Assembly (NCBI RefSeq): GCF_004341245.1
Contig: NZ_SLWY01000009.1
Coordinates: forward strand, 1-64,000
From: Plasticicumulans lactativorans
GTDB taxonomy: Bacteria > Pseudomonadota > Gammaproteobacteria > Competibacterales > Competibacteraceae
Reading direction: 5' to 3'
DNA length: 64,000 nucleotides
A program made the translations under genes and the position numbers. The notes beneath the pieces were generated by a model. That model was not told the origin of the DNA, ran no database searches, and was given only the letters and a program-made list of their open reading frames with translations. This document shows positions 30,774-39,746 of the stretch, piece after piece; the stretch's first letter is position 1; each line of letters starts with the position of its first letter.

Positions 30774-32030
30774 ATGTACCCGCGTCTGCTGCCTTCCCTA
30801 GTCGTACTCGCTGCTTCCGTGTTCTGTGCCTCCGGCGCCCGCGCCGACGACCGTGAGGTGGTGCAGCGCGAATTCGATCGCCTGAGTGCCCTCAACGCCC
30901 CCGAACCGGCCACCCCCGGCGCCTGGAAGCCGCATTCCGGCCCCAGGGCCGCGCAGCAGTTGTACGAGCGCCTGAACGAGATGGGCTATGCGCCGGCCGG
31001 CGCCGACGATGCGTCGGTCGCCGCCGCGCTGCGCACCTTCCAGCGCGCGCACGGCCTCGCCGAGAGCGGCGTGCTCAACGCCGCGACGCGCGCGCAACTC
31101 GTGCGCGACCGCGCCTCGCGCCTCGCGCGGCTGCGCCAGCGCCTCGACGCCGACGCCGCGCGGCCGGTCGACTGGAGCGCCGAGCGCCTGGTGGTGGTGA
31201 ACGTGCCGGCCTACGAACTGCGCGCCTTCGACCTCGGCCAGGTGTTCCTGCAGTCACCGGTGGTGGTCGGCCGGCCCACGCGGCCGACCCCCGAGATGGC
31301 CGTGAACATGCGCGCGATCAAGTACAACCCCACCTGGACGCCGCCGCCGACGATCCTCAAGGAGGACCTGATCCCGCTGCTCGGCCGCGACCCCGGCGCG
31401 ATCGGCCGGCGCGGCCTGGTGGTGCTCGACAGCCGCGGCCGCCAGATCGACCCCGCCGGGCTCGGCGCGATGAGCCCGCGCGGCTTCCACGCCGCCGGCT
31501 ACAAGCTGTACCAGCCGGCCGGCGAGCGCAACGCGCTGGGCCGGCTCAAGTTCGAGATCACCAGCACCGACAGCGTCTACCTGCACGACACCAACCACCG
31601 CAACGACTTCGGCAAGCCGGTGCGGGCGCTGTCCTCGGGCTGCGTGCGCGTGCAGCGCTACCTGCCGCTCGCCGCGTGGCTGATGCAGCGCGACGAAGCC
31701 GCGATCGAGGAGCGCATCCGCCGCGGCCGCACCGTGGTCGAGCCTGCGCCGCAGATCCCGGTGTACCTGGTGTACTGGCTCGCCGACGTGCGCGAGGGGC
31801 ACGTGGTCTACTACCCCGACATCTACGGCCGGCTCGATCGCGCCGAGCCGCCGCCGGCCGCGCCGCCGCGTCCGGCCGAACCGGGCGTCGTGGCGACGCA
31901 GGTCGCGAGCACCGCCGAGCCGCCGCCGGCGGGCGCGGTCGAACGTCCGGCCTTCGGCGGCACGGCGGTGCGCAGCGCGCTCGACTGGAGCGGCGTGCCG
32001 CCGGCCGCCGGCCTGCCGCAACTGCACTGA
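30774..32030 (+). CDS. L,D-transpeptidase with peptidoglycan-binding domain
   Basis: A 418-residue exported protein. Sec signal residues 1-24 (cleavage after ARA); PG_binding_1-type helical repeat about residues 58-115 (VAAALRTFQRAHGLAESGVL); YkuD catalytic domain about 135-310. The active site is His271 (YLHDTNHRNDFGK) and Cys290 in SSGCVRV. A Pro/Ala-rich C-terminal tail of roughly 60 residues follows. It makes 3-3 crosslinks or attaches proteins to peptidoglycan, as in the YcbB/LdtD group. ATG 30774 gives the signal peptide directly. The 30552-30773 gap upstream is AT-richer near 30700-30750 and probably holds promoters for both directions. Confidence 0.92.
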   Translation: MYPRLLPSLVVLAASVFCASGARADDREVVQREFDRLSALNAPEPATPGAWKPHSGPRAAQQLYERLNEMGYAPAGADDASVAAALRTFQRAHGLAESGVLNAATRAQLVRDRASRLARLRQRLDADAARPVDWSAERLVVVNVPAYELRAFDLGQVFLQSPVVVGRPTRPTPEMAVNMRAIKYNPTWTPPPTILKEDLIPLLGRDPGAIGRRGLVVLDSRGRQIDPAGLGAMSPRGFHAAGYKLYQPAGERNALGRLKFEITSTDSVYLHDTNHRNDFGKPVRALSSGCVRVQRYLPLAAWLMQRDEAAIEERIRRGRTVVEPAPQIPVYLVYWLADVREGHVVYYPDIYGRLDRAEPPPAAPPRPAEPGVVATQVASTAEPPPAGAVERPAFGGTAVRSALDWSGVPPAAGLPQLH

Positions 32031-32062
32031 GCCGCCGTCCACCCCCGCCGCAGGAGCCCGCG

Positions 32063-32434
32063 ATGAGCCTCGACGTCACTGCGCTGGTCCGTTTCGAAGG
32101 CGCCGCCACGCCGGCCGAGCATTCCACGGTCGCCGCCGAGCGGCGCGTGCGCGGCAGCGGTGCACAGGCGGTGTGGAACCACTACGCCGACGCCTCCGGG
32201 CAGTTCTTCGCCGGCGTCTGGCAGGGCGAGGTCGGCGCCTGGCGCGTGCACTACACCGAGCACGAGTTCTGCCACCTGCTCGAAGGCCGCGTGGCGCTGC
32301 ACGACGAGGCCGGCGGCAGCGCGACCTTCGCCGCCGGCGACAGCTTCGTGATCCCGGCGGGCTTCAGCGGCACCTGGGAGGTGCTCGAACCGGCCCGCAA
32401 GCTCTACGCGATCTTCGAGCCGAAGGCAGGCTGA
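32063..32434 (+). CDS. cupin-domain protein (ureidoglycine-aminohydrolase-like cupin)
   Basis: A 123-residue single cupin. FAGVWQGEVGAWRVHYTEHE leads to EFCHLLEGRVAL (cupin motif 1, E...G) and GDSFVIPAGFSGTWEVLEPARKLYAIFE (motif 2, G-D-x-F-x-I-P-x-G-x-x-G-x-W), the cupin_3/DUF861 pattern. Such proteins bind a metal and act on small polar molecules, but no pathway genes are adjacent. ATG 32063 follows GCAGGAGCCCGCG. The in-frame region upstream belongs to the shadow of the transpeptidase gene and is not used. 32 bases after the transpeptidase stop. Confidence 0.85.
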   Translation: MSLDVTALVRFEGAATPAEHSTVAAERRVRGSGAQAVWNHYADASGQFFAGVWQGEVGAWRVHYTEHEFCHLLEGRVALHDEAGGSATFAAGDSFVIPAGFSGTWEVLEPARKLYAIFEPKAG

Positions 32435-32477
32435 GGGCATCGAACTTTTCCGCCGCCGCGGCGTCTCATCATACGAG

Positions 32478-32577
32478 TGCAATTGCTGCGCTTGCCTGTC
32501 CCCTCTCCCTGGGCAGGCTCGACCCGGCCCCCTGCCGGGCCAGTTAACCCCGGAGCCCCCCCTTCCGGGGTTTTTTT
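32478..32577 (+). ncRNA. candidate small RNA with C-rich loop, upstream of hslV
   Basis: The 285-base gap before hslV holds three successive stem-loops: GCCTG/CAGGC with inner CCC/GGG (32494-32518, loop CTCTCCCT-like and C-rich), CCCGGC/GCCGGG (32523-32539), and a final hairpin with a T7 tract (32546-32577). A C-rich exposed loop followed by an intrinsic terminator is a common plan for trans-acting RNAs that pair with ribosome sites. CATCAT at 32467-32472 could be a -10, but no good -35 is seen. It may instead be the 3' end of the cupin message. Confidence 0.35.
32546..32577 (+). terminator. rho-independent terminator before hslV
   Basis: AACCCCGGA (32546-32554) pairs with TCCGGGGTT (32564-32572) and runs into seven Ts (32571-32577). 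This is the clearest intrinsic terminator in the window. It insulates hslVU from upstream transcription. Confidence 0.85.
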
Positions 32578-32719
32578 ATGCCCGCGGCAGCCGGTCGCTT
32601 GAAATGATGCGCCGCCGCACCCACAACTGCAGTCTGCGCGCGCCGTCCCCGGGCCGCTGCCATCGAGCCGGCGGCGCGCTTTCCGGCCCATTGGGCAGAC
32701 GCGAGAGGCACCCCCCGCA

Positions 32720-33253
32720 ATGGAACAGTTCCACGGCACCACGATCCTCGGCGTGCGGCGCGACGGCAAGGTCGTGATCGGCGGCGACGGCCAGGTCACG
32801 CTCGGCAACACGGTGATGAAGGGCAACGCGCGCAAGGTGCGCCGGCTCTACCAGAACAAGGTCATCGTCGGCTTCGCCGGCGGTACCGCTGACGCCTTCA
32901 CGCTGTTCGAGCGCTTCGAGACCAAGCTCGAAAAGCACGGCGGCAACCTCACCCGCGCGGCGGTCGAACTGGCCAAGGACTGGCGCACCGACCGCCTGCT
33001 GCGCCGGCTCGAAGCACTGCTGATCGTCGCCGACGCGCAATCGATGCTGATCATCTCCGGCAACGGCGACGTCATCGAGCCCGAACGCGACGTCGTCGCG
33101 ATCGGCTCCGGCGGCGCCTACGCGCAGGCCGCGGCCTGGGCCCTGCTCGACCACTCCACGCTGGATGCCCGCGCGATCGTCGAGAAGTCGCTGGCGATCG
33201 CCGCCGACATCTGCATCTACACGAATTCGAACCTGACCATCGAGGAGCTGTGA
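32720..33253 (+). CDS. hslV: ATP-dependent protease subunit HslV
   Basis: A 177-residue proteasome-beta-type peptidase. The N terminus [20 protein letters not shown] implies removal of six residues to expose the catalytic Thr7; this short propeptide is typical of betaproteobacterial HslV, whereas E. coli starts [37 protein letters not shown] and [11 protein letters not shown] follow the family. It forms the double-hexamer degradation chamber capped by HslU. The intergenic region upstream of the start shows no clear heat-shock sigma32 promoter. hslU starts 29 bases after the stop. Confidence 0.96.
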   Translation: MEQFHGTTILGVRRDGKVVIGGDGQVTLGNTVMKGNARKVRRLYQNKVIVGFAGGTADAFTLFERFETKLEKHGGNLTRAAVELAKDWRTDRLLRRLEALLIVADAQSMLIISGNGDVIEPERDVVAIGSGGAYAQAAAWALLDHSTLDARAIVEKSLAIAADICIYTNSNLTIEEL

Positions 33254-33282
33254 GGCTCGGCCCCTCCCCGGATACCGCCACG

Positions 33283-34617
33283 ATGACCGAAATGACCCCC
33301 CGCGAAATCGTTCAGGAACTCGACCGCCACATCGTCGGGCAGGACGCCGCCAAGCGCGCCGTCGCCATCGCCCTGCGCAACCGCTGGCGGCGCATGCAGG
33401 TCGACCCCGCGCTGCGCGGCGAGATCACGCCCAAGAACATCCTGATGATCGGCCCGACCGGCGTCGGCAAGACCGAGATCGCGCGCCGCCTCGCGGCGCT
33501 CGCCAAGGCGCCGTTCATCAAGGTGGAGGCGACCAAGTTCACCGAGGTCGGCTACGTCGGCCGCGACGTCGAGACCATCGTCCGCGACCTCGTCGACAAC
33601 GCGATGAAGATGGCGCGCGAGGGCGAGCTGCACAAGGTGCGTGCGCGCGCCGAGGAGGCCGCGCTCGACCGCGTGCTCGACGCGCTGATCCCGCGCCCGC
33701 GCCCGATCGGCTTCGGCAACGAGCCGGCGGCGCCCGACACCTCGGTGGCGCGCCAGAAGATGCGCGAGAAGGTGCTGCGCGGCGAGCTCGACGACAAGGA
33801 GATCGAGATCGAACTGTCGGCGCAGCCGCCCGGCGTCGAGATCATGGCGCCGCCCGGCATGGAGGAGATGACCAGCCAGCTGCAGGGGCTGTTCGCCAAC
33901 CTCGCCCAGGGCCGCACCAAGTCGCGCCGGATGAAGATCGTCGATGCGCTCAAGGTGCTGCGCGAGGAGGAGGCCGCGCGCCTGGTCAACCCCGAGGACC
34001 TCAAGCAGAAGGCGCTGGAGGCGGTCGAGCAGAACGGCATCGTCTTCATCGACGAGATCGACAAGGTCTGCCGGCGCGGCGAGTACAGCGGCGCCGACGT
34101 CTCCCGCGAGGGCGTGCAGCGCGACCTGCTGCCGCTGGTCGAGGGCTGCACCGTCAGCACCAAGCACGGCACGGTGAAGACCGACCACATCCTGTTCATC
34201 GCCTCGGGCGCCTTCCACCTGGCCAAGCCCTCGGACCTGATCCCCGAACTGCAGGGGCGGCTGCCGATCCGCGTCGAGCTCGATGCGCTGACCAGCGAGG
34301 ACTTCGTGCGCATCCTCACCGAGCCGCACGCGGCGCTGACCCAGCAGTACGCCGCGCTGCTCGCCACCGAGGGCGTCAGCCTCAGCTTCGCCGCCGACGG
34401 CGTGCGCCGCCTCGCCGAGATCGCCTTCCAGGTCAACGAGCGCACCGAGAACATCGGCGCGCGGCGCCTGCACACGGTGCTCGAACGGCTGCTGGAGGTG
34501 ATCTCCTTCGAAGCCGCCGACCGCTCCGGCAGCGTGCTGACGATCGACGCCGCCTACGTCGACGCCCAGCTCGGCAGCCTGGTGCAGGACGAGGACCTCA
34601 GCCGCTTCATCCTCTGA
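33283..34617 (+). CDS. hslU: ATP-dependent protease ATPase subunit HslU
   Basis: A 444-residue AAA+ unfoldase. It starts [20 protein letters not shown] (matching E. coli [10 protein letters not shown]), Walker [10 protein letters not shown] at residues 57-65, the pore segment GYVGRDVE, an I domain about 110-240, Walker [10 protein letters not shown], sensor [24 protein letters not shown]. The C-terminal DLSRFIL tail inserts into HslV to open the peptidase. ATG 33283 is chosen over the in-frame GTG at 33250 because homology begins there. Same operon as hslV. Confidence 0.96.
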   Translation: MTEMTPREIVQELDRHIVGQDAAKRAVAIALRNRWRRMQVDPALRGEITPKNILMIGPTGVGKTEIARRLAALAKAPFIKVEATKFTEVGYVGRDVETIVRDLVDNAMKMAREGELHKVRARAEEAALDRVLDALIPRPRPIGFGNEPAAPDTSVARQKMREKVLRGELDDKEIEIELSAQPPGVEIMAPPGMEEMTSQLQGLFANLAQGRTKSRRMKIVDALKVLREEEAARLVNPEDLKQKALEAVEQNGIVFIDEIDKVCRRGEYSGADVSREGVQRDLLPLVEGCTVSTKHGTVKTDHILFIASGAFHLAKPSDLIPELQGRLPIRVELDALTSEDFVRILTEPHAALTQQYAALLATEGVSLSFAADGVRRLAEIAFQVNERTENIGARRLHTVLERLLEVISFEAADRSGSVLTIDAAYVDAQLGSLVQDEDLSRFIL

Positions 34618-34623
34618 GCCGCG

Positions 34624-34687
34624 GCGCGCGGCGCAGAGCCTCAAGCGAGGGCCACCGGCCCTCCCCGCAGGCTGTGGCGCCGCGCGC
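34624..34687 (+). terminator. nested GC hairpin downstream of hslU
   Basis: Outer arms GCGCGCGGCGC (34624-34634) and GCGCCGCGCGC (34677-34687) enclose an inner hairpin GAGGGCC-ACC-GGCCCTC (34647-34663). It starts seven bases past the hslU stop and has no U-tract. Likely the 3' structure of hslVU mRNA; it separates this operon from the next module. Confidence 0.5.
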
Positions 34688-34763
34688 GGCGCCGGTGCGG
34701 TCTACGCTGCGAGGGGGGCGACCGGGAGGCCGGTCGACGCTCCTGAGCTGCGAGGGTTCCGCC

Positions 34764-35198
34764 GTGCATCTCCGACCGCTGCTGCACCTGCTCGAACAGC
34801 ACGCCGAGGCGCTCGTCGGCGCGTGGCGCGAGGCCGTCGGGCGCAGTCCGCAGACCGGCTGCCTGCACCCCGCGGCGGCCGGGGCGCTGGCGCAACGGCT
34901 GGGGGCGGTGTACGCGCAGCTCGCCGACGAGCTCGGGCGCGGCGCCGACCCCGCGTGCGCGGCGGCCTGGTGGGCGCTCGGCGCGGCGCAGCGGCGTGCC
35001 GGGGTGCCGGTGGCGACGCTGGTGCATGCGCTGACGCTCGCCCGCGCCCTGCTGGTCCGCTGGGTGCGTCGCAACGACCTGGTCGACACCGTGTTCGAGG
35101 CCGACGAGCGTGACGAGGCGATCGGACTGATCGACGGCTACTTCGACGCCGCGCTGTACCGCGCGGTCAGCGGCTGGGAAGAGGGGGCGGCCGCATGA
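34764..35198 (+). CDS. small helical protein coupled to KAP NTPase (RsbRD-N-like?)
   Basis: A 144-residue soluble, all-helical protein starting at GTG 34764: an N-terminal helix LRPLLHLLEQHAEALVGAWR, a middle LAQRLGAVYAQLADEL, then VATLVHALTLARALLVRWVR and IGLIDGYFDAALYRAVSGWE. The pattern (helix with AW-x-x-AV, a long helix with RALLVRW, then a D-x-Y-F-D-x-A helix) resembles the RsbRD_N-type globin-like sensor domain, but this is a weak by-eye match. No catalytic motif. Its stop overlaps the start of the large NTPase gene by four bases (ATGA), so the two are made together. An upstream ATG-in-frame extension lacks a ribosome site. Confidence 0.65.
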   Translation: MHLRPLLHLLEQHAEALVGAWREAVGRSPQTGCLHPAAAGALAQRLGAVYAQLADELGRGADPACAAAWWALGAAQRRAGVPVATLVHALTLARALLVRWVRRNDLVDTVFEADERDEAIGLIDGYFDAALYRAVSGWEEGAAA

Positions 35199-38100
35199 GC
35201 GACGCCCCCGACGCCGCCGCGCTGTTCGAAGGCTACGACGGCCTGCCGCTCGCCGCGGACGCCCGCGAGGCGCTGCGCTACGCGGCGTGGGTCGGTGCGC
35301 TCGGCGGCCTCGACGCCCACGTGCACTTCACCGCGCTGCTGCTCGGCCTCGCCTTCGCGCGCACGCCGCTCGGCGTGTCGCTCGAACGCTACCTGGAGCG
35401 CTGCAAGCCGGGCCTGCCGGCGCTGTTCGAGCGCCTGCGCCTCGCCGGCGGGCGCGCCGGCGAGGTGGAGAAGGCCTACGACAGCGGCGCCTGGCCGCCC
35501 GGCGGCAAGGCGCCGTACTCGGCCTCGGCGCAGGCGGTGCTCGCCGCCGCCGCGCAGGCCGCGCGCGAGGACGACCACCCGGTGATCGGCGCGTGGCAAC
35601 TGCTGCGCGCCTTCGCGCTGCCGCACGCCGGGCACGAGCGCGACCTGCTCGCCTGGGGCATCGACCGCGAGGAACTGCTCGCGCTGCTGCGCGCAGCGCC
35701 CGCCGCCGCCCCGGCGGCGGGCACCGGAGTGCCCGAAGGCGGAGAGGACGCGCCCGCCTACGTGCACTCCGGTGCCGACATCGAGTCGGTGTTGCGCGCG
35801 CCCGACCTGCCGTCGGCCCCGGCCGGGCCGCTCGGTGCGCGCTGGAGCGACGAGGCGCGCCACGTGCTGCGCGCGACGCTGGCGCTCGCGCTGCCGCGCG
35901 AGTCGCCGCGACTCGCCGCCACCAAGCGGGCCGACGCGGCCACTGCGCCGACGGCCACCCCGGCGGCCACGCCGGTGATGGCGCTGCTGTGCCTGGCCGA
36001 ATCGGGCTTCGCCGCGCCGCCCTTCGCCTTCGGCGCGGCCTTGCGCGAGGAGCTCGCGCGGCGCCCGCGCTACGCCGCGGAACTCGACCAGCTGCGGCTG
36101 CGCGCCGCGGCGTACGCGCCGCCGGCGTTCCCGTCGCCGCCGTTTACCGCCGGCGAGACGCTGCCGGGCGCCGACGCCGAGCTGCAGGCGGTGCTCGCGC
36201 GCGCGGTCGAGCTCGCCGCCGCGGCGCCGCACGCCGATGGCACGGTCGGCCCCGAACACCTGGCGATCGCGCTGGCGACGGCGCCCGGCTTCGCCGCGCT
36301 CGCCGAACGGCTGGAACTGCGCCCGGCGGAGTTCCGCAAGCGCCTGTACCGCCTGCTGCGGCGCGCGCCGCGGCCGCTCGCACGCGAGCGCCTCGCCGCC
36401 TGGCTGCTCGACGAGCGCCCGGCGGCGCCGGTGCGCTACTGCGCCGACCGCGTCGACCACGTCAGCGCCGACGACGACCGCCTCGACGTGCTGCGCTTCG
36501 CGCGTGCCTTCGCCGCCACCGCCGCGGCGCGCGCGGTCGAGCCACCGCTGTCGATCGCGGTGTTCGGCGACTGGGGTTCGGGCAAGAGCACCTTCATGCA
36601 CCTGCTCGAAGGCGAGCTCGCCGCCTTCGCCGCGCGCGGTCGCGGCGGCGAGCTCGCCTACTGCGGCCACGTCGTGCCGGTGTGGTTCAACGCCTGGCAC
36701 TACGCCGACGCCAACCTGTGGGCGAGCCTGGTGTTCACGCTGTTCGAGGAGCTCGACCACCACGTCGGCGGCCGCCAGGCCGATGCCGACGCGGCGACGC
36801 GCGCCGACTTCGGCCGGCTGCTGCAGACCTTCGAGGTCGCCGGCGTACTGCAGGCCGAGGCCGAGGTGGCGCAGGCGCTGGCGGCGGCGCGCGTCGACTC
36901 GGCCCAGGCCGGGCTCGCCGAGGCCGAGCGGACCGCCCGCGCGCGCGCGCAGGCGTTCGAGCAGCTGGCGCGCGACGGCGCCGTCGTCGCCTTCCGCCAG
37001 GCACTCGGCGGCAGCGACGACGTCGCGCGCGTGGCCGCGGCGGCCGATGCGCTCGGCCTCGGCGGGCTGGCGCAGGCGGTGCGCAGCGGGCAGGCGACGC
37101 ACGCCGAGGTGCAGGTGCTGCTCGACGAGGCGCGTGCCGCGCAGTTGCGCGCGCGCGGCGCGCTCGACTGGCTGCTGCGCGCGCCGCTGCGCGCACGCGA
37201 ATGGGCGCTGCTGGTCCTCGGCGTGCTGGCGCTCGGGGCCGGCGGCTACGGGCTCTACCGCGTGCTCGCCTTCGATCCGACGCTCGCGCGCTTCACCACG
37301 GCCTTCGGCGAGGTCGCCGCGGCGCTGGTGCTCGGCGTCGGCTGGGCGCGCGACAAGCTGGCGACGGTCGGGCGCGCGCTCGATGCGCTCGACGGCCTGC
37401 GCCAGCAGGTTGCCGCGCGCATCGAACAGCGCGTGCGCAGCGATGCCGCGGTGCAGGCCGCGCAGTGCGAGCTCGACGCCGCGCGGCTCGCCGTCGAGGC
37501 CGCGCGCGCACGCGTCGCCGAGGCCGAAGCCGAGCGCCAGCGCGCCGCGCAGGCGCTGAAGGCGGGGCTGCGCGCGGTGCGCCTGGCGCAGTTCATCCAG
37601 CAGCGGCTCGATGCGCAGGACTACGAGAAGCAGCTCGGGCTGATCTCGACCATCCGCCGCGACCTGACCCTGCTCGGCGCCTTCCTCAACCCGCCCGGGG
37701 CCCGGGCCAGCGCCGAGGAGCAGAACGCGCGCGCGCGGCTGCAGGCGGCCGGCATCGCGGTCGAGTCGCGGCCGGTCGACCGCATCGTGCTGTTCATCGA
37801 CGACCTCGACCGCTGCCCGCCGGAGCGCGTGGTGCAGGTGCTCGAAGCCATCCACCTGCTGCTCGCGCTGCCGCTGTTCGTGGTCGTCGTCGGCGTGGAC
37901 ATGCGCTGGGTGGTCAACGCGCTGCACCAGCGCTTCGCCGACCAGCTCGACAGCAGCGGCGACGGCGGCAGCGAGCGGGCGAGCGCGCTCGACTACCTGG
38001 AGAAGATCTTCCAGCTCGCCTTCTGGCTGCCGCCGCTGGATGCCGGTGGCGGCGAGGAGATGCTCGACGGCCTGCTGCGGCCGTGGAGCGCGCCGGCGGC

Positions 38101-38719
38101 GGGCGATGCCGCCGTGCCCGCCGCGGCCGCGCCACCGGGCGTGGCGGCCGGGGCGCCGGCGGCGGCCATCACCACGGACGGCACCGCGACCGCGCCGTCC
38201 GCCGCAGCGGACGCGGCGGGGGCAGCCGGCGCCGGCGCTACGCCGTCCGGTGGCGCGGCGACGCCGGCAGCGGCGGCCGACGGGGCGACGGTGGTCACCG
38301 ACCTGTCGGCCGCGGAGGAGGGCTTCATGCGCCTGCTCGCGCAGTGCGGCGCGCTGGGGCGCTCGCCGCGGCGGCTCAAGCGCTTCGTCAACACCTACCG
38401 GGTGCTGCGCGCGGCGGTGCGCGAGGACGAGCGCGAGCGCTTCTTCGGCGAACTGCCGGGGGCCGGGCACCGCCAGGCGCTGTGCCTGCTCGCCGCGAAC
38501 ATCGGCGCGCCGCAGTCCGCCGACGCGCTGTTCCACCTGCTGCGCGCGGGTTCGGCGGGCCTCGCCGAGGCGGTCGACGCGCTCGGCCCCGAGGCGCCCG
38601 CGGTGCTCGACCGCATCGCCTCGGCCTGGGCCGGCGGCGGCGCCACGCCGGTGCCGGCCTACCCGTGGCCGGAGATGGTCGAGCGCATCGCGCGCTTCGG
38701 CTTCCGCAGCGGCACCTGA
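35195..38719 (+). CDS. Clp-N-like/KAP P-loop NTPase, membrane anchored
   Basis: A 1174-residue protein. The N-terminal 420 residues hold helical Clp-R-like segments (HVHFTALLLGLA; YSASAQAVLAAAAQAA...HPVIGAWQLLRAFA; ELQAVLARAVELAAA...VGPEHLAIALA). A KAP-family P-loop domain follows: Walker A GDWGSGKST at 458-466, VWFNAWHYAD downstream, and Walker B LFIDDLDRCPPERV near 866-878. Two hydrophobic helices (about 670-690 and 698-716), flanked by coiled-coil-like Ala-rich segments, sit between Walker A and B, as is typical of KAP NTPases. A low-complexity Ala/Thr linker (about 970-1030) precedes SPRRLKRFVNTYRVLRAAV. Some KAP NTPases take part in phage exclusion. Coupled to the small helical gene; function unknown. 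Confidence 0.85.
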   Translation: MSDAPDAAALFEGYDGLPLAADAREALRYAAWVGALGGLDAHVHFTALLLGLAFARTPLGVSLERYLERCKPGLPALFERLRLAGGRAGEVEKAYDSGAWPPGGKAPYSASAQAVLAAAAQAAREDDHPVIGAWQLLRAFALPHAGHERDLLAWGIDREELLALLRAAPAAAPAAGTGVPEGGEDAPAYVHSGADIESVLRAPDLPSAPAGPLGARWSDEARHVLRATLALALPRESPRLAATKRADAATAPTATPAATPVMALLCLAESGFAAPPFAFGAALREELARRPRYAAELDQLRLRAAAYAPPAFPSPPFTAGETLPGADAELQAVLARAVELAAAAPHADGTVGPEHLAIALATAPGFAALAERLELRPAEFRKRLYRLLRRAPRPLARERLAAWLLDERPAAPVRYCADRVDHVSADDDRLDVLRFARAFAATAAARAVEPPLSIAVFGDWGSGKSTFMHLLEGELAAFAARGRGGELAYCGHVVPVWFNAWHYADANLWASLVFTLFEELDHHVGGRQADADAATRADFGRLLQTFEVAGVLQAEAEVAQALAAARVDSAQAGLAEAERTARARAQAFEQLARDGAVVAFRQALGGSDDVARVAAAADALGLGGLAQAVRSGQATHAEVQVLLDEARAAQLRARGALDWLLRAPLRAREWALLVLGVLALGAGGYGLYRVLAFDPTLARFTTAFGEVAAALVLGVGWARDKLATVGRALDALDGLRQQVAARIEQRVRSDAAVQAAQCELDAARLAVEAARARVAEAEAERQRAAQALKAGLRAVRLAQFIQQRLDAQDYEKQLGLISTIRRDLTLLGAFLNPPGARASAEEQNARARLQAAGIAVESRPVDRIVLFIDDLDRCPPERVVQVLEAIHLLLALPLFVVVVGVDMRWVVNALHQRFADQLDSSGDGGSERASALDYLEKIFQLAFWLPPLDAGGGEEMLDGLLRPWSAPAAGDAAVPAAAAPPGVAAGAPAAAITTDGTATAPSAAADAAGAAGAGATPSGGAATPAAAADGATVVTDLSAAEEGFMRLLAQCGALGRSPRRLKRFVNTYRVLRAAVREDERERFFGELPGAGHRQALCLLAANIGAPQSADALFHLLRAGSAGLAEAVDALGPEAPAVLDRIASAWAGGGATPVPAYPWPEMVERIARFGFRSGT

Positions 38720-38736
38720 GCCGCGCCCGCGGCTCA
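38717..38736. terminator. perfect stop-to-stop palindrome, KAP gene vs LysR gene
   Basis: TGAGCCGCG-CC-CGCGGCTCA: 9-bp perfect arms including both convergent stop codons, the genes being only 14 bases apart. Read from either strand it gives a short GC hairpin, a possible bidirectional transcript end. Confidence 0.45.
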
Positions 38737-39612
38737 GCTCCAGGCGTCGAGGACGGCGTTGCGCACCGCCGCCACCGCGAGTGACAGGCGGTTTTCCGGC
38801 GGCGCGACCCAGCAGATCCAGGTGTGGCCGCGCCAGCCGTCCCAGATCGCCAGCTCGCCGTTGCGCTGTGCCTGCAGGGCCTGGTCGAGGCGGACGATGC
38901 CGAGGCCGAGGCCGCTGGCGACCATGCTGCGCACCCCGCCTTCGGTGTCGGCGATCGCCCCCGGCTGGTAGGGGCGACCGGCGGCGGCGAACAGGGCGTC
39001 GAGCTGGCTGCGCAGCACGCAGGTGGGCGGCGTGCCGACCCATGGCAGGCGCGTCAGCGCATCCAGCGTCGGGTCGGGGTAGGCCGTGGCGAGCGCCGGC
39101 GGCAGCGCGACGACGGTGTCGAGCGCGCCCAGGCGGACGATCTCCAGGCCGTCGACGGCCGCCGCGTCGGTCATGATGTAGGCGCAGTCGAGGCTGCCCT
39201 GCTGCACTGCCTGCAGCGTCGCCGCCGACAGCCCCTGCTGCATCTGCAGCGTGACCTGCGGATGCCGCTCGGCGAGCCTGACGAAGACCTCGCCGAGGCG
39301 CAGCGCCACCGGGTCGCTGACCGTGCCGAAGCGCACGACGCCCTGCGCCGCGCCGCGGATCTGCGCGGCGGTCGAGCGCAGGCGCGTGGCCGAGGCCAGC
39401 GTGCGCTGCGCCTCCTCGAGCAGGCGCGTGCCGGCCTCCGTCAGCACCATGCCGCGGGCGCTGCGGCTGAAGAGCTTGACCCCGAGTTCGTCCTCGAGCG
39501 CCTTGATCTGGGCGCTGGCCGCCGGCGGGCTGGTGAACACGCGCTCGGCGGCGCGCGTCAGGCTGTGCTCCTCGGCGACGGCGACGAAGGTCTTGAGTTG
39601 ATAGAGTTCCAT
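38734..39612 (-). CDS. LysR-family transcriptional regulator
   Basis: A 292-residue LTTR: the winged HTH at 1-60 (MELYQLKTFVAVAEEHSLTR then AAERVFTSPPAASAQIKALE, DELGVKLFSR), linker helix, and a type-2 periplasmic-binding effector domain from about residue 90. ATG 39612 is the family start; the longer in-frame start is rejected. It is divergent from the DMT transporter gene with 134 bases between, the classic layout for a LysR regulator and its target. The inducer is unknown. Confidence 0.92.
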   Translation of the reverse strand: MELYQLKTFVAVAEEHSLTRAAERVFTSPPAASAQIKALEDELGVKLFSRSARGMVLTEAGTRLLEEAQRTLASATRLRSTAAQIRGAAQGVVRFGTVSDPVALRLGEVFVRLAERHPQVTLQMQQGLSAATLQAVQQGSLDCAYIMTDAAAVDGLEIVRLGALDTVVALPPALATAYPDPTLDALTRLPWVGTPPTCVLRSQLDALFAAAGRPYQPGAIADTEGGVRSMVASGLGLGIVRLDQALQAQRNGELAIWDGWRGHTWICWVAPPENRLSLAVAAVRNAVLDAWS

Positions 39613-39746
39613 GGCCGCCAGTGTGCGACGGCAGCCGCACGCTGTCAGTTCGGAAAAACCGAGCGCCCGCTCCAAAGATACGAATGGTCCGCCGACCCGC
39701 CGGCGACGACGATTGCACCATCGTCATCCCGCTGGAGGGTCACGCC

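Noticed and set aside
33250-33282. GTG start giving hslU an 11-residue extension overlapping hslV
   Set aside because: HslU homology begins exactly at the ATG at 33283 ([10 protein letters not shown]), as in E. coli.
34764-38719. Calling the KAP module a proven phage-defence system
   Set aside because: No neighbouring defence genes, no mobile-element marks and only general family precedent; kept as a hypothesis.
35138-39727. 1529-codon open frame on the minus strand opposite the KAP gene
   Set aside because: Shadow of the KAP and LysR coding frames; Arg/Gln/Gly-rich with no recognisable motif.
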